A stretch of 64,000 bases of DNA from Cellulosimicrobium funkei (GTDB taxonomy: Bacteria > Actinomycetota > Actinomycetes > Actinomycetales > Cellulomonadaceae): the NCBI RefSeq assembly GCF_001019615.1, contig NZ_JNBQ01000002.1:310001-374000 (forward strand), in the 5' to 3' direction. A program made the translations under genes and the position numbers. The notes under the pieces are model-generated. The model was not told the origin of the DNA. It worked only from the letters and a program-made list of their open reading frames with translations, and searched no databases. How positions within the stretch are numbered: position 1 is the stretch's first letter; each line of letters opens with the position of its first letter. Below, piece by piece: positions 1-9,033 of this stretch.

Positions 1-2032
1 TCGTCGAGAGGATCCACTGGGCGGCGAGCGGGGTGTCCGCGACGTCGGTGGGCGGGTCCTGGAGGACGGCGGACGTGTCGGCCGCGACCGCGAGCTGGCG
101 GCCCGTGGCCGCGTTCGTCACGGCGTAGCGCGTGCGGTGCGTGCCGGAGCCCTCGGGCGCGCCGAGCGCCGTGAGCTCCCACGCCTGCTCCGCGACCGGC
201 GCGTCGGTGCGGATCACGACGCCCGTGCCCGACGCCGACGGCGCGAGCGAGCGGTCCGCCTGCACGCCGTCGAGACGGTAGGCGTGCCCGTCCTGGACGA
301 GCGCGGCGTCGTCCGCGACGCCGGAGACGCCGTCGACGACGAGCGTCGTCACGGACTCGGCCGGCACGACGAGCGTCGCGCTGGGGCCGTCCGCACCCGT
401 CGTGACGTCCACCGGCTCGCCCTCGACGAGGTAGCCGGCCGTGCTCGTGACCACGGGGGTGACGGTCGCATCGGACCCGACCGCACCGAACTTCGACAGG
501 TCGAGCGTCACGGCGCGCTCGCCCTTCGTGGCGTTGACGTGCACGACCGTCGCGGACGTGCCGTCGGCCGACACCGCGGCCGTGCTGCTGGCGTCGTCCG
601 AGCGGATCAGCGAGTCGCCCGGCTCGATGTAGTGCGTGAAGTTCTGGGTCGCCCAGTACTTCGTGTTCGTGTAGATCGGGCACGTCTCGAGCGTGTCCTC
701 GGCGGTGCAGTCGAACGGGATCTGGATCTCGCCCCAGTTCATGCCGTTCGCGCTCTCGCCGCCGGGCGCCATGTTGGCGTAGTCCTCGACCGGCTGCCAG
801 AACACCCACGCGCTCGGCTCGAGCTCGCGCAGGTCGTCGACGATGTGCTGCGCGCTGCCGAGGCCGGACTCCATGGTCTCGAAGTCCTGGCCCGTCGAGC
901 TCCAGTTGCCGCCGACCTCGCTCATCCACAGCGGCTTGTCCTCGCCCTTGGCGATGTCGCGGACCGTCGTGCGCTGGCCCGTGCCGTAGGTGTGGACGTT
1001 GAGCTGCGACACCTGGTCGCGGACCGCCTGCGGGTACGCGTTCCAGTTGGTCGCGAACGTGCCGGGGTTCGTCTCGTCCATCGCCGAGACCACGGCGTCG
1101 GTCGAGGAGCCTTCGAGCGCCGCGGCGAGCGCCGGGACGACCTTCGCCTGGAGCGCGGGGCCCATGTGGGCGCCCTCCTGGCGGCCCCCGGTGGGGTTGC
1201 CGTCGGCGCCGAGCTGCGTGCCCCAGTAGTTGGTGTTGGGCTCGTTGAACGGGTCGATCGTGTCGACCTCGATGCCGTGCGCGTCCTCGAGGCGCTCGGT
1301 CACGCCGACCAGGTAGGCCGCGAAGTCGTCGATGCTGTCCGTCTTGAGCTGGTCCGCGGTCGAGCTGAACCCGCCCGAGACGTACCCGCTCACGGTCATG
1401 AACCACGGCGGGGAGTTGCTGAACGTCTCCCAGTGCGTGACGTCGTCCTTGATGCGGTCGACCCACCAGCGCTGCGTCGCGTCGGCGTCCTCGTCCCAGT
1501 GGTCCGGGTTCTCGGGGTCCCACCAGTCCACGTCGGTGCGCGTCGTGCCCTCGGGCGCCTTCCACCAGCCGTCGACCGCGCCTCCGGCGCGCAGGTAGTC
1601 CGGCACGTCGGGGGCGTTCCCGCCGCCGACGTTGTAGCGCGCGATGTTGAGGTTGAGGCCCTCGTCGCCGAACACCATGTCCGCGAGCCGGTCGCGGATC
1701 TCGTCCGGGTAGCCGCCCGTCGCGTTGGCGAACCACACCAGGCTCGTGCCCCAGCCCTCGAACGGCGCGCCCGCGTACGACGGGTCGGGCGTCACGGTGA
1801 CGCCCGCGACGTCGGCCGCGGCCGCCGTCGTGCCGGCCGCGGCGACCGCGCCCAGGGGCGAGGCCTGCGCGGGCAGGGCCGCGAGCGCGCAGCCCGCGAC
1901 CAGCGCCCCGGCGCCGAGGCCTGCCACCAGCCGCGCGCTCGTCCCGTGGACGGCCCGACCGCCCGGGCTGCTCGTGCGGCGAGGACCGGGTGGTCCACCC
2001 CGCATGGTCGTGTCGGTGTCGGTCAGGCTCAT
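1..2032 (-). CDS. Secreted GH30-type beta-1,6-galactanase-like glycosidase with C-terminal lectin-like region (3' end outside window)
   Basis: Reading from ATG at 2032 (GAAGGAGGT ribosome site 9 nt upstream), the protein has a long signal region with an Ala-rich core (residues about 33-70), then a TIM-barrel glycosidase with FEGWGTSLVWFAN near residue 91, the acid/base candidate E264 in DPFNEPN and the nucleophile candidate E372 in PLWMSEVGG. This arrangement is typical of GH30 endo-beta-1,6-galactanases, which cut galactan side chains of arabinogalactan outside the cell. After a beta-rich domain, a ricin-B-like segment (LVQDGHAYRLDG onwards, about residue 570) probably binds sugar; it runs off the left edge, so the C-terminus is missing. 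It is the last visible gene of the galactan cluster, behind the GH42 gene and a hairpin. GH30 assignment is fairly firm; the exact linkage cut is inferred. Confidence 0.85.
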   Translation of the reverse strand, partial: MSLTDTDTTMRGGPPGPRRTSSPGGRAVHGTSARLVAGLGAGALVAGCALAALPAQASPLGAVAAAGTTAAAADVAGVTVTPDPSYAGAPFEGWGTSLVWFANATGGYPDEIRDRLADMVFGDEGLNLNIARYNVGGGNAPDVPDYLRAGGAVDGWWKAPEGTTRTDVDWWDPENPDHWDEDADATQRWWVDRIKDDVTHWETFSNSPPWFMTVSGYVSGGFSSTADQLKTDSIDDFAAYLVGVTERLEDAHGIEVDTIDPFNEPNTNYWGTQLGADGNPTGGRQEGAHMGPALQAKVVPALAAALEGSSTDAVVSAMDETNPGTFATNWNAYPQAVRDQVSQLNVHTYGTGQRTTVRDIAKGEDKPLWMSEVGGNWSSTGQDFETMESGLGSAQHIVDDLRELEPSAWVFWQPVEDYANMAPGGESANGMNWGEIQIPFDCTAEDTLETCPIYTNTKYWATQNFTHYIEPGDSLIRSDDASSTAAVSADGTSATVVHVNATKGERAVTLDLSKFGAVGSDATVTPVVTSTAGYLVEGEPVDVTTGADGPSATLVVPAESVTTLVVDGVSGVADDAALVQDGHAYRLDGVQADRSLAPSASGTGVVIRTDAPVAEQAWELTALGAPEGSGTHRTRYAVTNAATGRQLAVAADTSAVLQDPPTDVADTPLAAQWILST

Positions 2033-2111
2033 CCCTGAGCCACCTCCTTCGCGTCGCTGCGAACCGGCGGGGTGCACCGGGTGCGGGTCGTTCCCGCGGG
2101 GTCTGTTCTGC

Positions 2112-2153
2112 CGAGGTAGAGGCGCGGTCTCGGCCTACCGGGCCTCTACCTCG
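2112..2153. terminator. Hairpin between GH42 and GH30 genes
   Basis: CGAGGTAGAGGC at 2112-2123 pairs perfectly with GCCTCTACCTCG at 2142-2153. A third copy of the arm (GGCTCTACCTCGG) lies at 2163-2175, so two alternative stems are possible. It lies between the stop of the GH42 gene and the start of the GH30 gene and may end or attenuate transcription. No U-tract is seen. Confidence 0.55.
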
Positions 2154-2166
2154 TGGTACCGGGGCT

Positions 2167-4320
2167 CTACCTCGGCGGGGTCGGTTCGGCCGGGCGTCGT
2201 ACCACGGCGACGCCGCGCGGCTCGAGCAGGAGCGCGCCGGTCTCCGGGGAGCCAGCGCCCGACGGCGCGAGGCGGCGGCCGGCGAGGACGTCGCCCGCGA
2301 CGTCGGGCACCTCGACCGGACGCGCCGTGCGGTTGACGAGGAACCAGAAGTCGTCGGTCCCGTCCGTACGCACGGCGAGCTCGACGTCGCCGCGCACGCC
2401 CGCGGGCAGCTCGCTGCGCACGCCCGCGTCGTCGAGCAGGCGCGCGAGCACGGGGACGAGGCCGAGGCGGCCGAACCGCGTGGAGACGTATGCGGCGGAG
2501 CCGGCGCTCTCCCCGCCCCGGACCGTGCGGCGCGTCACCGCGGCGCGCCCGGACTGCTCGCCGGTCTTGTACCAGCCCAGCACCTCGACGTCGGGGTCGA
2601 CGACGTCGACCGGCTCGGTCCACAGCGTGCCCTCGAGCTGCTCGCCCGCGACCTCGACCGTCGCGCTCTCGCCGTCCAGCAGCGGCGCGAACTCCTCGAC
2701 GCGGATGCCGAGCAGGTCACGCAGCGCGCCCGGGTAGCCGCCGAGCCACGCGTGGTCGTCCTGGTCGACGACGCCCGAGAAGTACGTCGTCACGAGGTGG
2801 CCGCCGCCCTCGACGAACGCCGTGAGACGGTCGCGCAGGTCGGCCGGGACGACGTGCAGCACGGGCGCCACGACGACGTCGTACCCCGCGAGGTCCGTGG
2901 CCGTCGGCACGACGTCGGCGCGCACGCCGAGCGCGAGGAACGCCGAGTACCAGTCGAGCGCCTCCTGCCGGTAGCGCAGCCGGTCCGTGGGGTGGGAGTC
3001 GAGCTCGCTCGTCCACCACGAGTCCCAGTCGAAGACGATCGCGGCGCGCGCGGGTTTCTGCTCGCTCCCCGCGACGGGCGCGAGGTCGCGCAGCGTCGCG
3101 CCGAGCGCGACGACGTCGCGGAAGAGCCGCGAGCGCTCGCCCGCGTGCGGGAGCATCCCCGAGTGGTACTTCTCGGCGCCCGCCGCGGACTGGCGCCACT
3201 GGAAGTAGCAGACCGCGTCGGCGCCGTGCGCGACGTGCGTGAGCGAGTCGCGCGCGAGCTCGCCCGGCTTCTTCGCGACGTTGACGGGCTGCCAGTTCAC
3301 CGCGCTCGTCGAGTGCTCCATGAGGAACCACGGCTTGTGCCGGGCGATGCCGCCCGTGAGGTTCGCGGAGAACGACAGCTCGTCCAGGGCCTGCGGCCCG
3401 GGGAGCACGTAGTGGTCGTTGGACACGAAGTCGAGCTCGTCCGCCCAGGCGGCGTAGTCCATGCCCTTCGTCTCGCCCATGACCATGAAGTTCGTGGTCA
3501 CGGGGACGTCGGGCGTGATGCGGCGCAGGATCTCGGCCTCCGCGCGCAGGTACTGCCGCAGCGCGTCGGACGAGAAGCGCTTGAAGTCGAGCTGCTGCGT
3601 CGGGTTCGGGTGCGACGCCGCGAGGCGCGGCGGCAGGATCTGCTCCCACGCGCTGTACCGCTGCGACCAGAACGCCGTGCCCCACGCGTCGTTCAGCGCG
3701 TCGAGGGTCGTGTAGCGCTCGCGCAGCCACGCGCGGAAGGCCGCGGCGGCGTCGTCGGAGAAGTCGTCGACGTTGTGGCAGCCCAATTCGTTGGAGACGT
3801 GCCAGGCCACGAGCGCCGGGTGGTTCCCGTACCGCTCGGCCATGCGCTCCACGAGGTGCAGCGCGTGCGACCGGAAGATCGGCGACGTCGGGCGCCACTG
3901 CTGGCGCGCGCCGGGCCACAGCGTCTCGCCGGTACGCGTCTGCGGCAGGATCTCCGGGTGCTTGGTCGTGAGCCACGGCGGCGGCGAGGCCGTCGCCGTC
4001 GCGAGGTCGACGGTGATGCCGTTCGCGTGAAGCAGGTCCATGATCTCGTCGAGCCACGCGAAGTCCCACGTGTGCTCCGTCGGCTGGATCCGCGCCCACG
4101 AGAAGATCGCGAGCGAGACCACCGTCACGCCCGCCTCGCGCATGAGGCGCACGTCCTCGTCCCAGACCTCGCGCGGCCACTGGTCCGGGTTGTAGTCCGC
4201 GCCGTAGGACAGGCCCGACGGCGCGTACGCGTCGGTCGCTCCGACGGCCGCGGCCGTCGTTCCCGGCGGCGTGTGCGGCCCGGGACGGCGCAGCCAGCGG
4301 AACGGGGTGGGGGTGGACAT
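2167..4320 (-). CDS. GH42 beta-galactosidase
   Basis: The 717-residue product is a full-length GH42 enzyme that removes terminal beta-galactose from oligosaccharides. Residues 38-50 (SYGADYNPDQWPR) are the family N-terminal signature; E178 in HVSNELGCH is the acid/base and E335 in FLMEHSTS the nucleophile. The TIM barrel is followed by the glutamine-amidotransferase-like trimerisation domain (about 430-640) and a small beta domain. There is no signal peptide, so it acts in the cytoplasm on imported galacto-oligosaccharides. ATG at 4320 has CTGAGGAG 8 nt upstream. It follows the transporter genes on the same strand and precedes the secreted GH30 gene, which suggests intracellular finishing of beta-1,6-galactan fragments. 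Distinguishing natural linkage preference is not possible from sequence. Confidence 0.95.
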   Translation of the reverse strand: MSTPTPFRWLRRPGPHTPPGTTAAAVGATDAYAPSGLSYGADYNPDQWPREVWDEDVRLMREAGVTVVSLAIFSWARIQPTEHTWDFAWLDEIMDLLHANGITVDLATATASPPPWLTTKHPEILPQTRTGETLWPGARQQWRPTSPIFRSHALHLVERMAERYGNHPALVAWHVSNELGCHNVDDFSDDAAAAFRAWLRERYTTLDALNDAWGTAFWSQRYSAWEQILPPRLAASHPNPTQQLDFKRFSSDALRQYLRAEAEILRRITPDVPVTTNFMVMGETKGMDYAAWADELDFVSNDHYVLPGPQALDELSFSANLTGGIARHKPWFLMEHSTSAVNWQPVNVAKKPGELARDSLTHVAHGADAVCYFQWRQSAAGAEKYHSGMLPHAGERSRLFRDVVALGATLRDLAPVAGSEQKPARAAIVFDWDSWWTSELDSHPTDRLRYRQEALDWYSAFLALGVRADVVPTATDLAGYDVVVAPVLHVVPADLRDRLTAFVEGGGHLVTTYFSGVVDQDDHAWLGGYPGALRDLLGIRVEEFAPLLDGESATVEVAGEQLEGTLWTEPVDVVDPDVEVLGWYKTGEQSGRAAVTRRTVRGGESAGSAAYVSTRFGRLGLVPVLARLLDDAGVRSELPAGVRGDVELAVRTDGTDDFWFLVNRTARPVEVPDVAGDVLAGRRLAPSGAGSPETGALLLEPRGVAVVRRPAEPTPPR

Positions 4321-4378
4321 GCAGGCTCCTCAGATGCTCGCAGAGCGGTGGACGACGCGGTGCGCCGCCGGTGGGGGC

Positions 4379-4410
4379 CGCGTGGTCGTGCCGGGAGGCA
4401 CGACCACGCG
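4379..4410. terminator. Strong hairpin between binding-protein and GH42 genes
   Basis: CGCGTGGTCGTGCC at 4379-4392 pairs perfectly with GGCACGACCACGCG at 4397-4410 around a 4-nt loop. It sits just after the stop codon of the binding lipoprotein, so it could stabilise the transporter mRNA or terminate part of the transcripts before the glycosidase genes. Confidence 0.75.
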
Positions 4411-4457
4411 ACCGTGGGGGCGGCCGGGCACCCCGGCAGGCGCCCGGCGGGATCAGG

Positions 4458-5795
4458 TCACTCGTTGACGGTGAAGCCCTGCTCCGTGCCGTACTTCGCG
4501 GACGCGTCCTGCCAGGCCTTCAGACCGTCGGCGAGAGTCGTGCCCGAGACGTACGCCTGGCCGACCGTGTCGTTGAAGATCGAGTTCGCGTAGACCTGGA
4601 ACGGCAGGTACGACCAGCCCTCGACGACGTCGGACGCCGACTGCGCGAGGACCTCGTTGATCTTCTGGCCGCCGAAGTACTCGGACTCGTAGCCCTGGAA
4701 CTCGTCCGACCCGAGCTCGGCCGTCGTGGCCGGGAACGCGCCGCCGTCGACGCGCGCCTGCACGCCGTCGCCCGCGTTCGCGTACTCGAGGAAGCCGTAG
4801 GCGAGCGCCTGGTTCGTGCTCGCGGCCGGGACGGACAGTGCCGAGCCGCCGTTCTCGGCGCTCGCGGACGCGCCCTCCTCCCACTGCGGGAGCGGGGCGA
4901 CGCGCCACTTGCCGGCGCCGTCGGGCACGCCCGACTCGAGGTTCGCGGGCATCCAGGCGCCGATCGCGAGCGTCGCGATCGTGCCGTTGCCGAGGCCCTG
5001 GTACCACTCGTCGCTCCACGAGCTGACCGGCGCGAGCAGGTCCTCGTCGATGAGCGTCTGCCACGTCTCCGCGAACTTCGTGCTGCCCTCGTCCGCGAGG
5101 TCGATCGTCACGTCGGTGCCGTCGACCTGGAACGGCTGGCCGCCGGCCTGCCAGATGAGCGACGTCGTGAAGCCCGCGTCGCCCGTGTCGTTGGTGATGT
5201 AGACGTTCGGGTCGGCCGCGTGCAGGGCGCGCGCCGCCTCGACGAAGCCGTCCCACGTCGTCGGCACCTCGATGCCGTGCTGCGTGAAGACCTCCTCGTT
5301 GTAGAAGAGGGCCATGGGGCCGGAGTCCATGGGCAGGCCGTAGATGCCCTCGCCCTGCTGGACCGCGCTCCACGGGCCGGGCGTGAACGTCCCGTCGAGC
5401 TCGTCGGCGCCGAAGGAGGACAGGTCGGCGACGGCGTCCGAGAGCGCGAACTGCGGGAGCGCGTAGTACTCGACCTGGGCGACGTCGGGCACGCCCTTGC
5501 CGGCCGCGATCGCGTTCTGGAGCGCCGTGTACTGGTCGTTGCCGGTGCCGGCGTTGACGAGCTCGACGTCGACGTTCGGGTACTTCGCCTCGAAGTCGGT
5601 GACGACCTGCTCGAGCGTGGGCTCCCAGGCCCACACCGTGAGGCTGCCGCCCTCCTCGAGAGCCGCCGCGACGTCGTCGGCCGAGCCGGCGTCCGCGCCG
5701 GAGTCGTTGCCTCCGGAGCTGCAGGCGGCCAGGGCGAGCGCGACGACGCCGGTGGCGGCGACGGCGCGCAGGGCGCGGGTGGTGCGGATGGACAT
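4458..5795 (-). CDS. Sugar-binding lipoprotein of CUT1 ABC transporter
   Basis: This 445-residue extracellular binding protein begins MSIRTTRALRAV, has a hydrophobic core and a lipobox ending ALAACSS, so it is lipid-anchored outside the membrane. The mature part shows the family-1 binding-protein pattern (SLTVWAWEPTLEQVV; KYPNVDVELVN; GKGVPDVAQVEYYALPQF; YNEEVFTQHGIEVPTTWDGF). I chose ATG at 5795, which has AGAGGAA 7 nt upstream, over a GTG five codons earlier that has no ribosome site. It is the third gene of the permease-permease-binding-protein unit upstream of GH42 and GH30 genes, so galacto-oligosaccharides are the likely ligand (inferred). The ATPase is not encoded here; CUT1 systems often share an MsiK-type ATPase encoded elsewhere. 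Confidence 0.93.
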   Translation of the reverse strand: MSIRTTRALRAVAATGVVALALAACSSGGNDSGADAGSADDVAAALEEGGSLTVWAWEPTLEQVVTDFEAKYPNVDVELVNAGTGNDQYTALQNAIAAGKGVPDVAQVEYYALPQFALSDAVADLSSFGADELDGTFTPGPWSAVQQGEGIYGLPMDSGPMALFYNEEVFTQHGIEVPTTWDGFVEAARALHAADPNVYITNDTGDAGFTTSLIWQAGGQPFQVDGTDVTIDLADEGSTKFAETWQTLIDEDLLAPVSSWSDEWYQGLGNGTIATLAIGAWMPANLESGVPDGAGKWRVAPLPQWEEGASASAENGGSALSVPAASTNQALAYGFLEYANAGDGVQARVDGGAFPATTAELGSDEFQGYESEYFGGQKINEVLAQSASDVVEGWSYLPFQVYANSIFNDTVGQAYVSGTTLADGLKAWQDASAKYGTEQGFTVNE

Positions 5796-5882
5796 GAGGG
5801 TTCCTCTCACTTCGTCGTCAGACGGATCGGGCGGGGTGGGTGTCTGGGGTGGTGCAGGGCGTGGAGACGACGCGGGGGCGCG

Positions 5883-6839
5883 TCACTCCTTGACGGACCC
5901 GGCCGCGAGGCCGGACTGCCAGTAGCGCTGGAGCAGCAGGAAGGCGGCGACGAGCGGGAGGATCGTCAGCAGCGAGCCGGTGATCACGAGGTCGAAGATC
6001 GCCTCGCCCCCGGCGGTCGCGGCCTGCGCGTTCCACGCGTTGAGGCCGAGCGTCAGCGGGTACCAGTCGGGGTCCTTGAGCATGATCAGCGGCAGGAAGT
6101 AGTTGTTCCAGGTCGCGACCATGGTGAAGAGCAGGACCGTGACGATCCCCGGAGCGAGCAGCGGCAGGGAGACCTGGAAGAACGTGCGGCCCTCGCTCGA
6201 GCCGTCCATGCGCGCGGCCTCGAGCAGCTCCGTCGGGATCGACTCGGCCGCGAAGACCCACATGAGGTAGAGGCCGAACGGCGAGATGAGCGACGGGATG
6301 ATGACGGCCCACGGGGTGTTCGTCAGGCCCATCTGGCTGAACATGAGGAAGGTCGGGACGGCGAGCGCAGTGCCCGGGACGGCGACCGCGCCGATGACGG
6401 TCGCGAAGACGCCGCGCTTGCCCGGGAAGTCGAACTTGGCGAGCGCGTACCCGCCGAGCACGGCGAGGAAGGTCGCGCCGCCCGCCCCGAGCACGACGTA
6501 CAGCAGCGTGTTGGCGAACCAACGGCCGAAGATGCCGCCGTCGTAGGTGAGCGTGCGCGCGATGTTGTCGAACAGCGCGAAGTCGCCGCTGAACCAGAGC
6601 CCGAACGAGGAGAACAGGCTCGACTGCGTCTTGGACGCGTTGACGACGAGCCAGAACAGCGGCACGAGCGCGTAGAGCAGGACGATCCCGGTGAGGACGG
6701 TCATCAGGACGCTGCGGCGCGGGCGGGCCACGCTGTGCGGGGCGCGTGAGCGCAGGCGCACGGGCTTGCGCGTCGTGGCGCTCGTCGTCGTGCGGGACGC
6801 GGCGGGGACCGCCGGGGTCGAGGGGGTCGTGGCGGTCAT
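5883..6839 (-). CDS. CUT1 sugar ABC transporter permease (MalG type)
   Basis: A 318-residue integral membrane protein with a Thr/Ser-rich cytoplasmic N-terminus and six predicted helices. The EAA loop that contacts the ATPase reads ELLEAARMDGSSEGRTFFQVSLPLLAPG (about 200-228), and the protein ends in GLAAGSVKE, both typical of MalG-like subunits. The ATG at 6839 is only 2 nt from the stop of the partner permease at 6842, so the two are translated together. With the partner permease and the lipoprotein it forms the importer of the galactan locus. Confidence 0.93.
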   Translation of the reverse strand: MTATTPSTPAVPAASRTTTSATTRKPVRLRSRAPHSVARPRRSVLMTVLTGIVLLYALVPLFWLVVNASKTQSSLFSSFGLWFSGDFALFDNIARTLTYDGGIFGRWFANTLLYVVLGAGGATFLAVLGGYALAKFDFPGKRGVFATVIGAVAVPGTALAVPTFLMFSQMGLTNTPWAVIIPSLISPFGLYLMWVFAAESIPTELLEAARMDGSSEGRTFFQVSLPLLAPGIVTVLLFTMVATWNNYFLPLIMLKDPDWYPLTLGLNAWNAQAATAGGEAIFDLVITGSLLTILPLVAAFLLLQRYWQSGLAAGSVKE

Positions 6840-6841
6840 CG

Positions 6842-7780
6842 TCAGGCCTCCTTGCGCATGCCGCGCAGCTGGACGACGTAGGCCACGATCATCGTGAGGA
6901 CGCCCATGATGATGGCGACGGTCGCCGAGTAGTTGTACTGCTGGCCGGAGAAGGACAGCGAGTACGCGTACAGGTTCGGGGTGAAGTACGTCGTGATGGC
7001 GTTCGGCGCGACGCTCTGGAGGATGCTGGGCTCGTTGAAGAGCTGGAACGAGCCGATGATCGAGAAGATCGTGGCGATGACCAGCGAGCCGCGGATCGCG
7101 GGGATCTTGATGGCCCGCACGACCTGCCACTGGGACGCGCCGTCGAGCTCGGCCGCCTCGTAGAGCGACGTGGGAACCACGCGTAGCGCCGAGTAGAAGA
7201 TGAGCATGTTGTAGCCCACGAACTCCCAGGTCACGATGTTGCCGATCGACAGCAGCACCCAGTCGGGGGAGAGCGGGTTGGGGATCGCCGTGCCGAGCGC
7301 GTCGTTGATGTTGGCGACGAGGCCGAACCGCGTCCCGTACATGAACCCCCACATGAGCGTCGCGACGACGGCCGGGACGGCGTAGGGGAGGAAGATCGAG
7401 ATGCGGAAGAAGTTGCGCCCGTAGAGCCGGCCCGAGTCGATCGCGAGGGCGACGAGCAGGGCGATGCCGAGCATGATCGGCACCTGGACCACGAGGAACA
7501 GCCCGACGCGCGACACGCCCGACCAGAACTGCGGGTCGGAGAAGGCGCGCGCGTAGTTCTCGAACCCGACGAACTGGGTGCCGCCGACCATCTGGGTCCG
7601 GAACAGGCTGAGGTAGATCGAGTAGGCGATCGGCGCGAGGAACACGAGCGCGAAGACCGCCATGAACGGCCCCACGAAGCCCCATCCGGTCCACGAGCGC
7701 CGTCGGCGCCGGGCCGGGAGGGACGAAGGAGCGCCGACCGGTGGCCGGTGCCCTGCCACGGGTGGGGACGTCGTCGTCAT
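6842..7780 (-). CDS. CUT1 sugar ABC transporter permease (MalF type)
   Basis: The 312-residue product starts MTTTSPPVAGHRPP, has a basic RRRRR stretch before the first helix (WTGWGFVGPFMAVFALVFLAPIAYSIYLS) and five further helices. The EAA loop is SLYEAAELDGASQWQVVRAIKIPAIRGSLV. I prefer ATG at 7780, with GAGGA 9 nt upstream, to ATG at 7798, which has no ribosome site. It is the first gene of the galactan operon. Its promoter region carries two LacI-type operators and is shared with the divergent regulator at 7956. Confidence 0.92.
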   Translation of the reverse strand: MTTTSPPVAGHRPPVGAPSSLPARRRRRSWTGWGFVGPFMAVFALVFLAPIAYSIYLSLFRTQMVGGTQFVGFENYARAFSDPQFWSGVSRVGLFLVVQVPIMLGIALLVALAIDSGRLYGRNFFRISIFLPYAVPAVVATLMWGFMYGTRFGLVANINDALGTAIPNPLSPDWVLLSIGNIVTWEFVGYNMLIFYSALRVVPTSLYEAAELDGASQWQVVRAIKIPAIRGSLVIATIFSIIGSFQLFNEPSILQSVAPNAITTYFTPNLYAYSLSFSGQQYNYSATVAIIMGVLTMIVAYVVQLRGMRKEA

Positions 7781-7827
7781 GCTGGGGGTCCTCGTCATCG
7801 GGGGACGGCGACGTCGGTCGTCGCCGG

Positions 7828-7841
7828 TGTTTGCGTAAACA
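7828..7841. promoter_or_regulatory. LacI-type operator, copy 1
   Basis: TGTTTGCGTAAACA is an imperfect palindrome with the central CG expected of LacI-family operators. It lies 47 bp upstream of the permease start and is the reverse complement of copy 2, 35 bp away centre to centre. Confidence 0.85.
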
Positions 7842-7862
7842 TGAGCATGGCACGAGGTTCGG

Positions 7863-7876
7863 TGTTTACGCAAACA
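7863..7876. promoter_or_regulatory. LacI-type operator, copy 2
   Basis: TGTTTACGCAAACA is the exact reverse complement of copy 1. It lies about 80 bp upstream of the lacI-type gene, so the pair can control both divergent promoters. Confidence 0.85.
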
Positions 7877-7955
7877 TCGCCTACGCTGGTCCGTGACCGG
7901 CCACGATGTCGGTCCGGCCCAGGTACTGTGCCGACACCACGAGGACGAGGAAGCC

Positions 7956-9023
7956 ATGACCGACGGGCTCGACGACGAGACCCCCGCCCTGACGCGCACC
8001 GGGGGAGCTGCCGTCCGCACGGCACGGCGCGTCTCGATGGCCGACGTCGCACGCGTCGCCGGGGTCTCCGCGCAGACCGTCTCCCGCGTCTCCAACGGCC
8101 ACCCGGGCGTCGTCGAGGCGACGCGCTCGCGCGTGCTCGAGGCCATGACCGAGCTCGGCTACCGTCCCAACAGCGCCGCCCGCGCGCTCAAGAGCGGCTC
8201 CTTCCGCACGATCGGCGTGATCCTCTTCTCGCTCGCGACCACGGGCAACGTCCGCACGCTCGAGGCCATCGCGACGTCCGCCGCCGCCGAGGGCTACGCC
8301 ATCACCGTCATCCCCGTCGCCGCGCCGACGCAGGACGGCGTGCACGGCGCGTTCACGCGCCTGGGCGAGCTCGCCGTCGACGCGATCATCCTGCTCATGG
8401 AGGTCCACCTCCTCGACGTCGCGCGGGTCAGCCTGCCGCCCGGCGTCCAGGTCGTCGTCGCCGACTCCGACGCCGGTGAGAGCTACGCCGTCGTGGACAC
8501 CGACCAGGCCGACGGCACGCGCCAGGCCGTGCAGCACCTGCTCGACCTCGGCCACGAGACGGTGCACCACCTCGCCGGGCCCGCGCTCTCGTTCGCCGCG
8601 GAGCGCCGCACCTCCGCGTGGCGCGCGACGCTCGAGGAGGCCGGGCGCGAGGTGCCGCCGATCGAGCGGGGCGACTGGTCGCCCTCGTCCGGCTACGAGG
8701 CAGGGCTCCGCCTCGCGCAGCGTGACGACGTGACGGCCGTGTTCGCCGCCAACGACCAGATGGCCCTCGGGCTCGTGCGTGCCCTGCACGACGCGGGCCG
8801 GCGCGTGCCGCAGGACGTGAGCGTCGTCGGGTTCGACGACCTGCCCGAGTCCAGCGAGTTCCTGCCCCCGCTCACGACGGTCCACCAAGACTTCGCCGAG
8901 GTCGGGCGCCGGCTCGTCGAGCAGGTGCTCCGACAGGTCCGCGAGGGCGTCTACGAGACCGGCACCCGCCTGGTCCCGACCCGCCTCGTCGAGCGCGCGA
9001 GCACCGCCCCGCCCCCGGGGTAG
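7956..9023 (+). CDS. LacI-family transcriptional regulator of the galactan locus
   Basis: A 355-residue LacI/GalR regulator. The helix-turn-helix is at about residues 28-50 (SMADVARVAGVSAQTVSRVSN) with hinge helix YRPNSAARALKSG, followed by a periplasmic-binding-protein-like effector domain ending in VVGFDDLPESSEFLPPLTTVHQD. I chose ATG at 7956 (GAGGA 7 nt upstream) over an ATG 21 codons earlier. It is divergent from the transporter operon and two operators lie between them, so it most likely represses the operon and itself until a galactoside inducer binds. The inducer is inferred from neighbours. Confidence 0.93.
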   Translation: MTDGLDDETPALTRTGGAAVRTARRVSMADVARVAGVSAQTVSRVSNGHPGVVEATRSRVLEAMTELGYRPNSAARALKSGSFRTIGVILFSLATTGNVRTLEAIATSAAAEGYAITVIPVAAPTQDGVHGAFTRLGELAVDAIILLMEVHLLDVARVSLPPGVQVVVADSDAGESYAVVDTDQADGTRQAVQHLLDLGHETVHHLAGPALSFAAERRTSAWRATLEEAGREVPPIERGDWSPSSGYEAGLRLAQRDDVTAVFAANDQMALGLVRALHDAGRRVPQDVSVVGFDDLPESSEFLPPLTTVHQDFAEVGRRLVEQVLRQVREGVYETGTRLVPTRLVERASTAPPPG

Positions 9024-9033
9024 AACCCCGGCC

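Noticed and set aside
137-2038. Long plus-strand open frame opposite the GH30 gene
   Set aside because: Arg/Val/Gly-rich low-complexity translation produced by the third-position GC bias of the minus-strand gene; no domain or ribosome site.
6842-8146. Longer N-terminus for the first galactan permease
   Set aside because: It would run through both LacI operators and into the divergent regulator gene.
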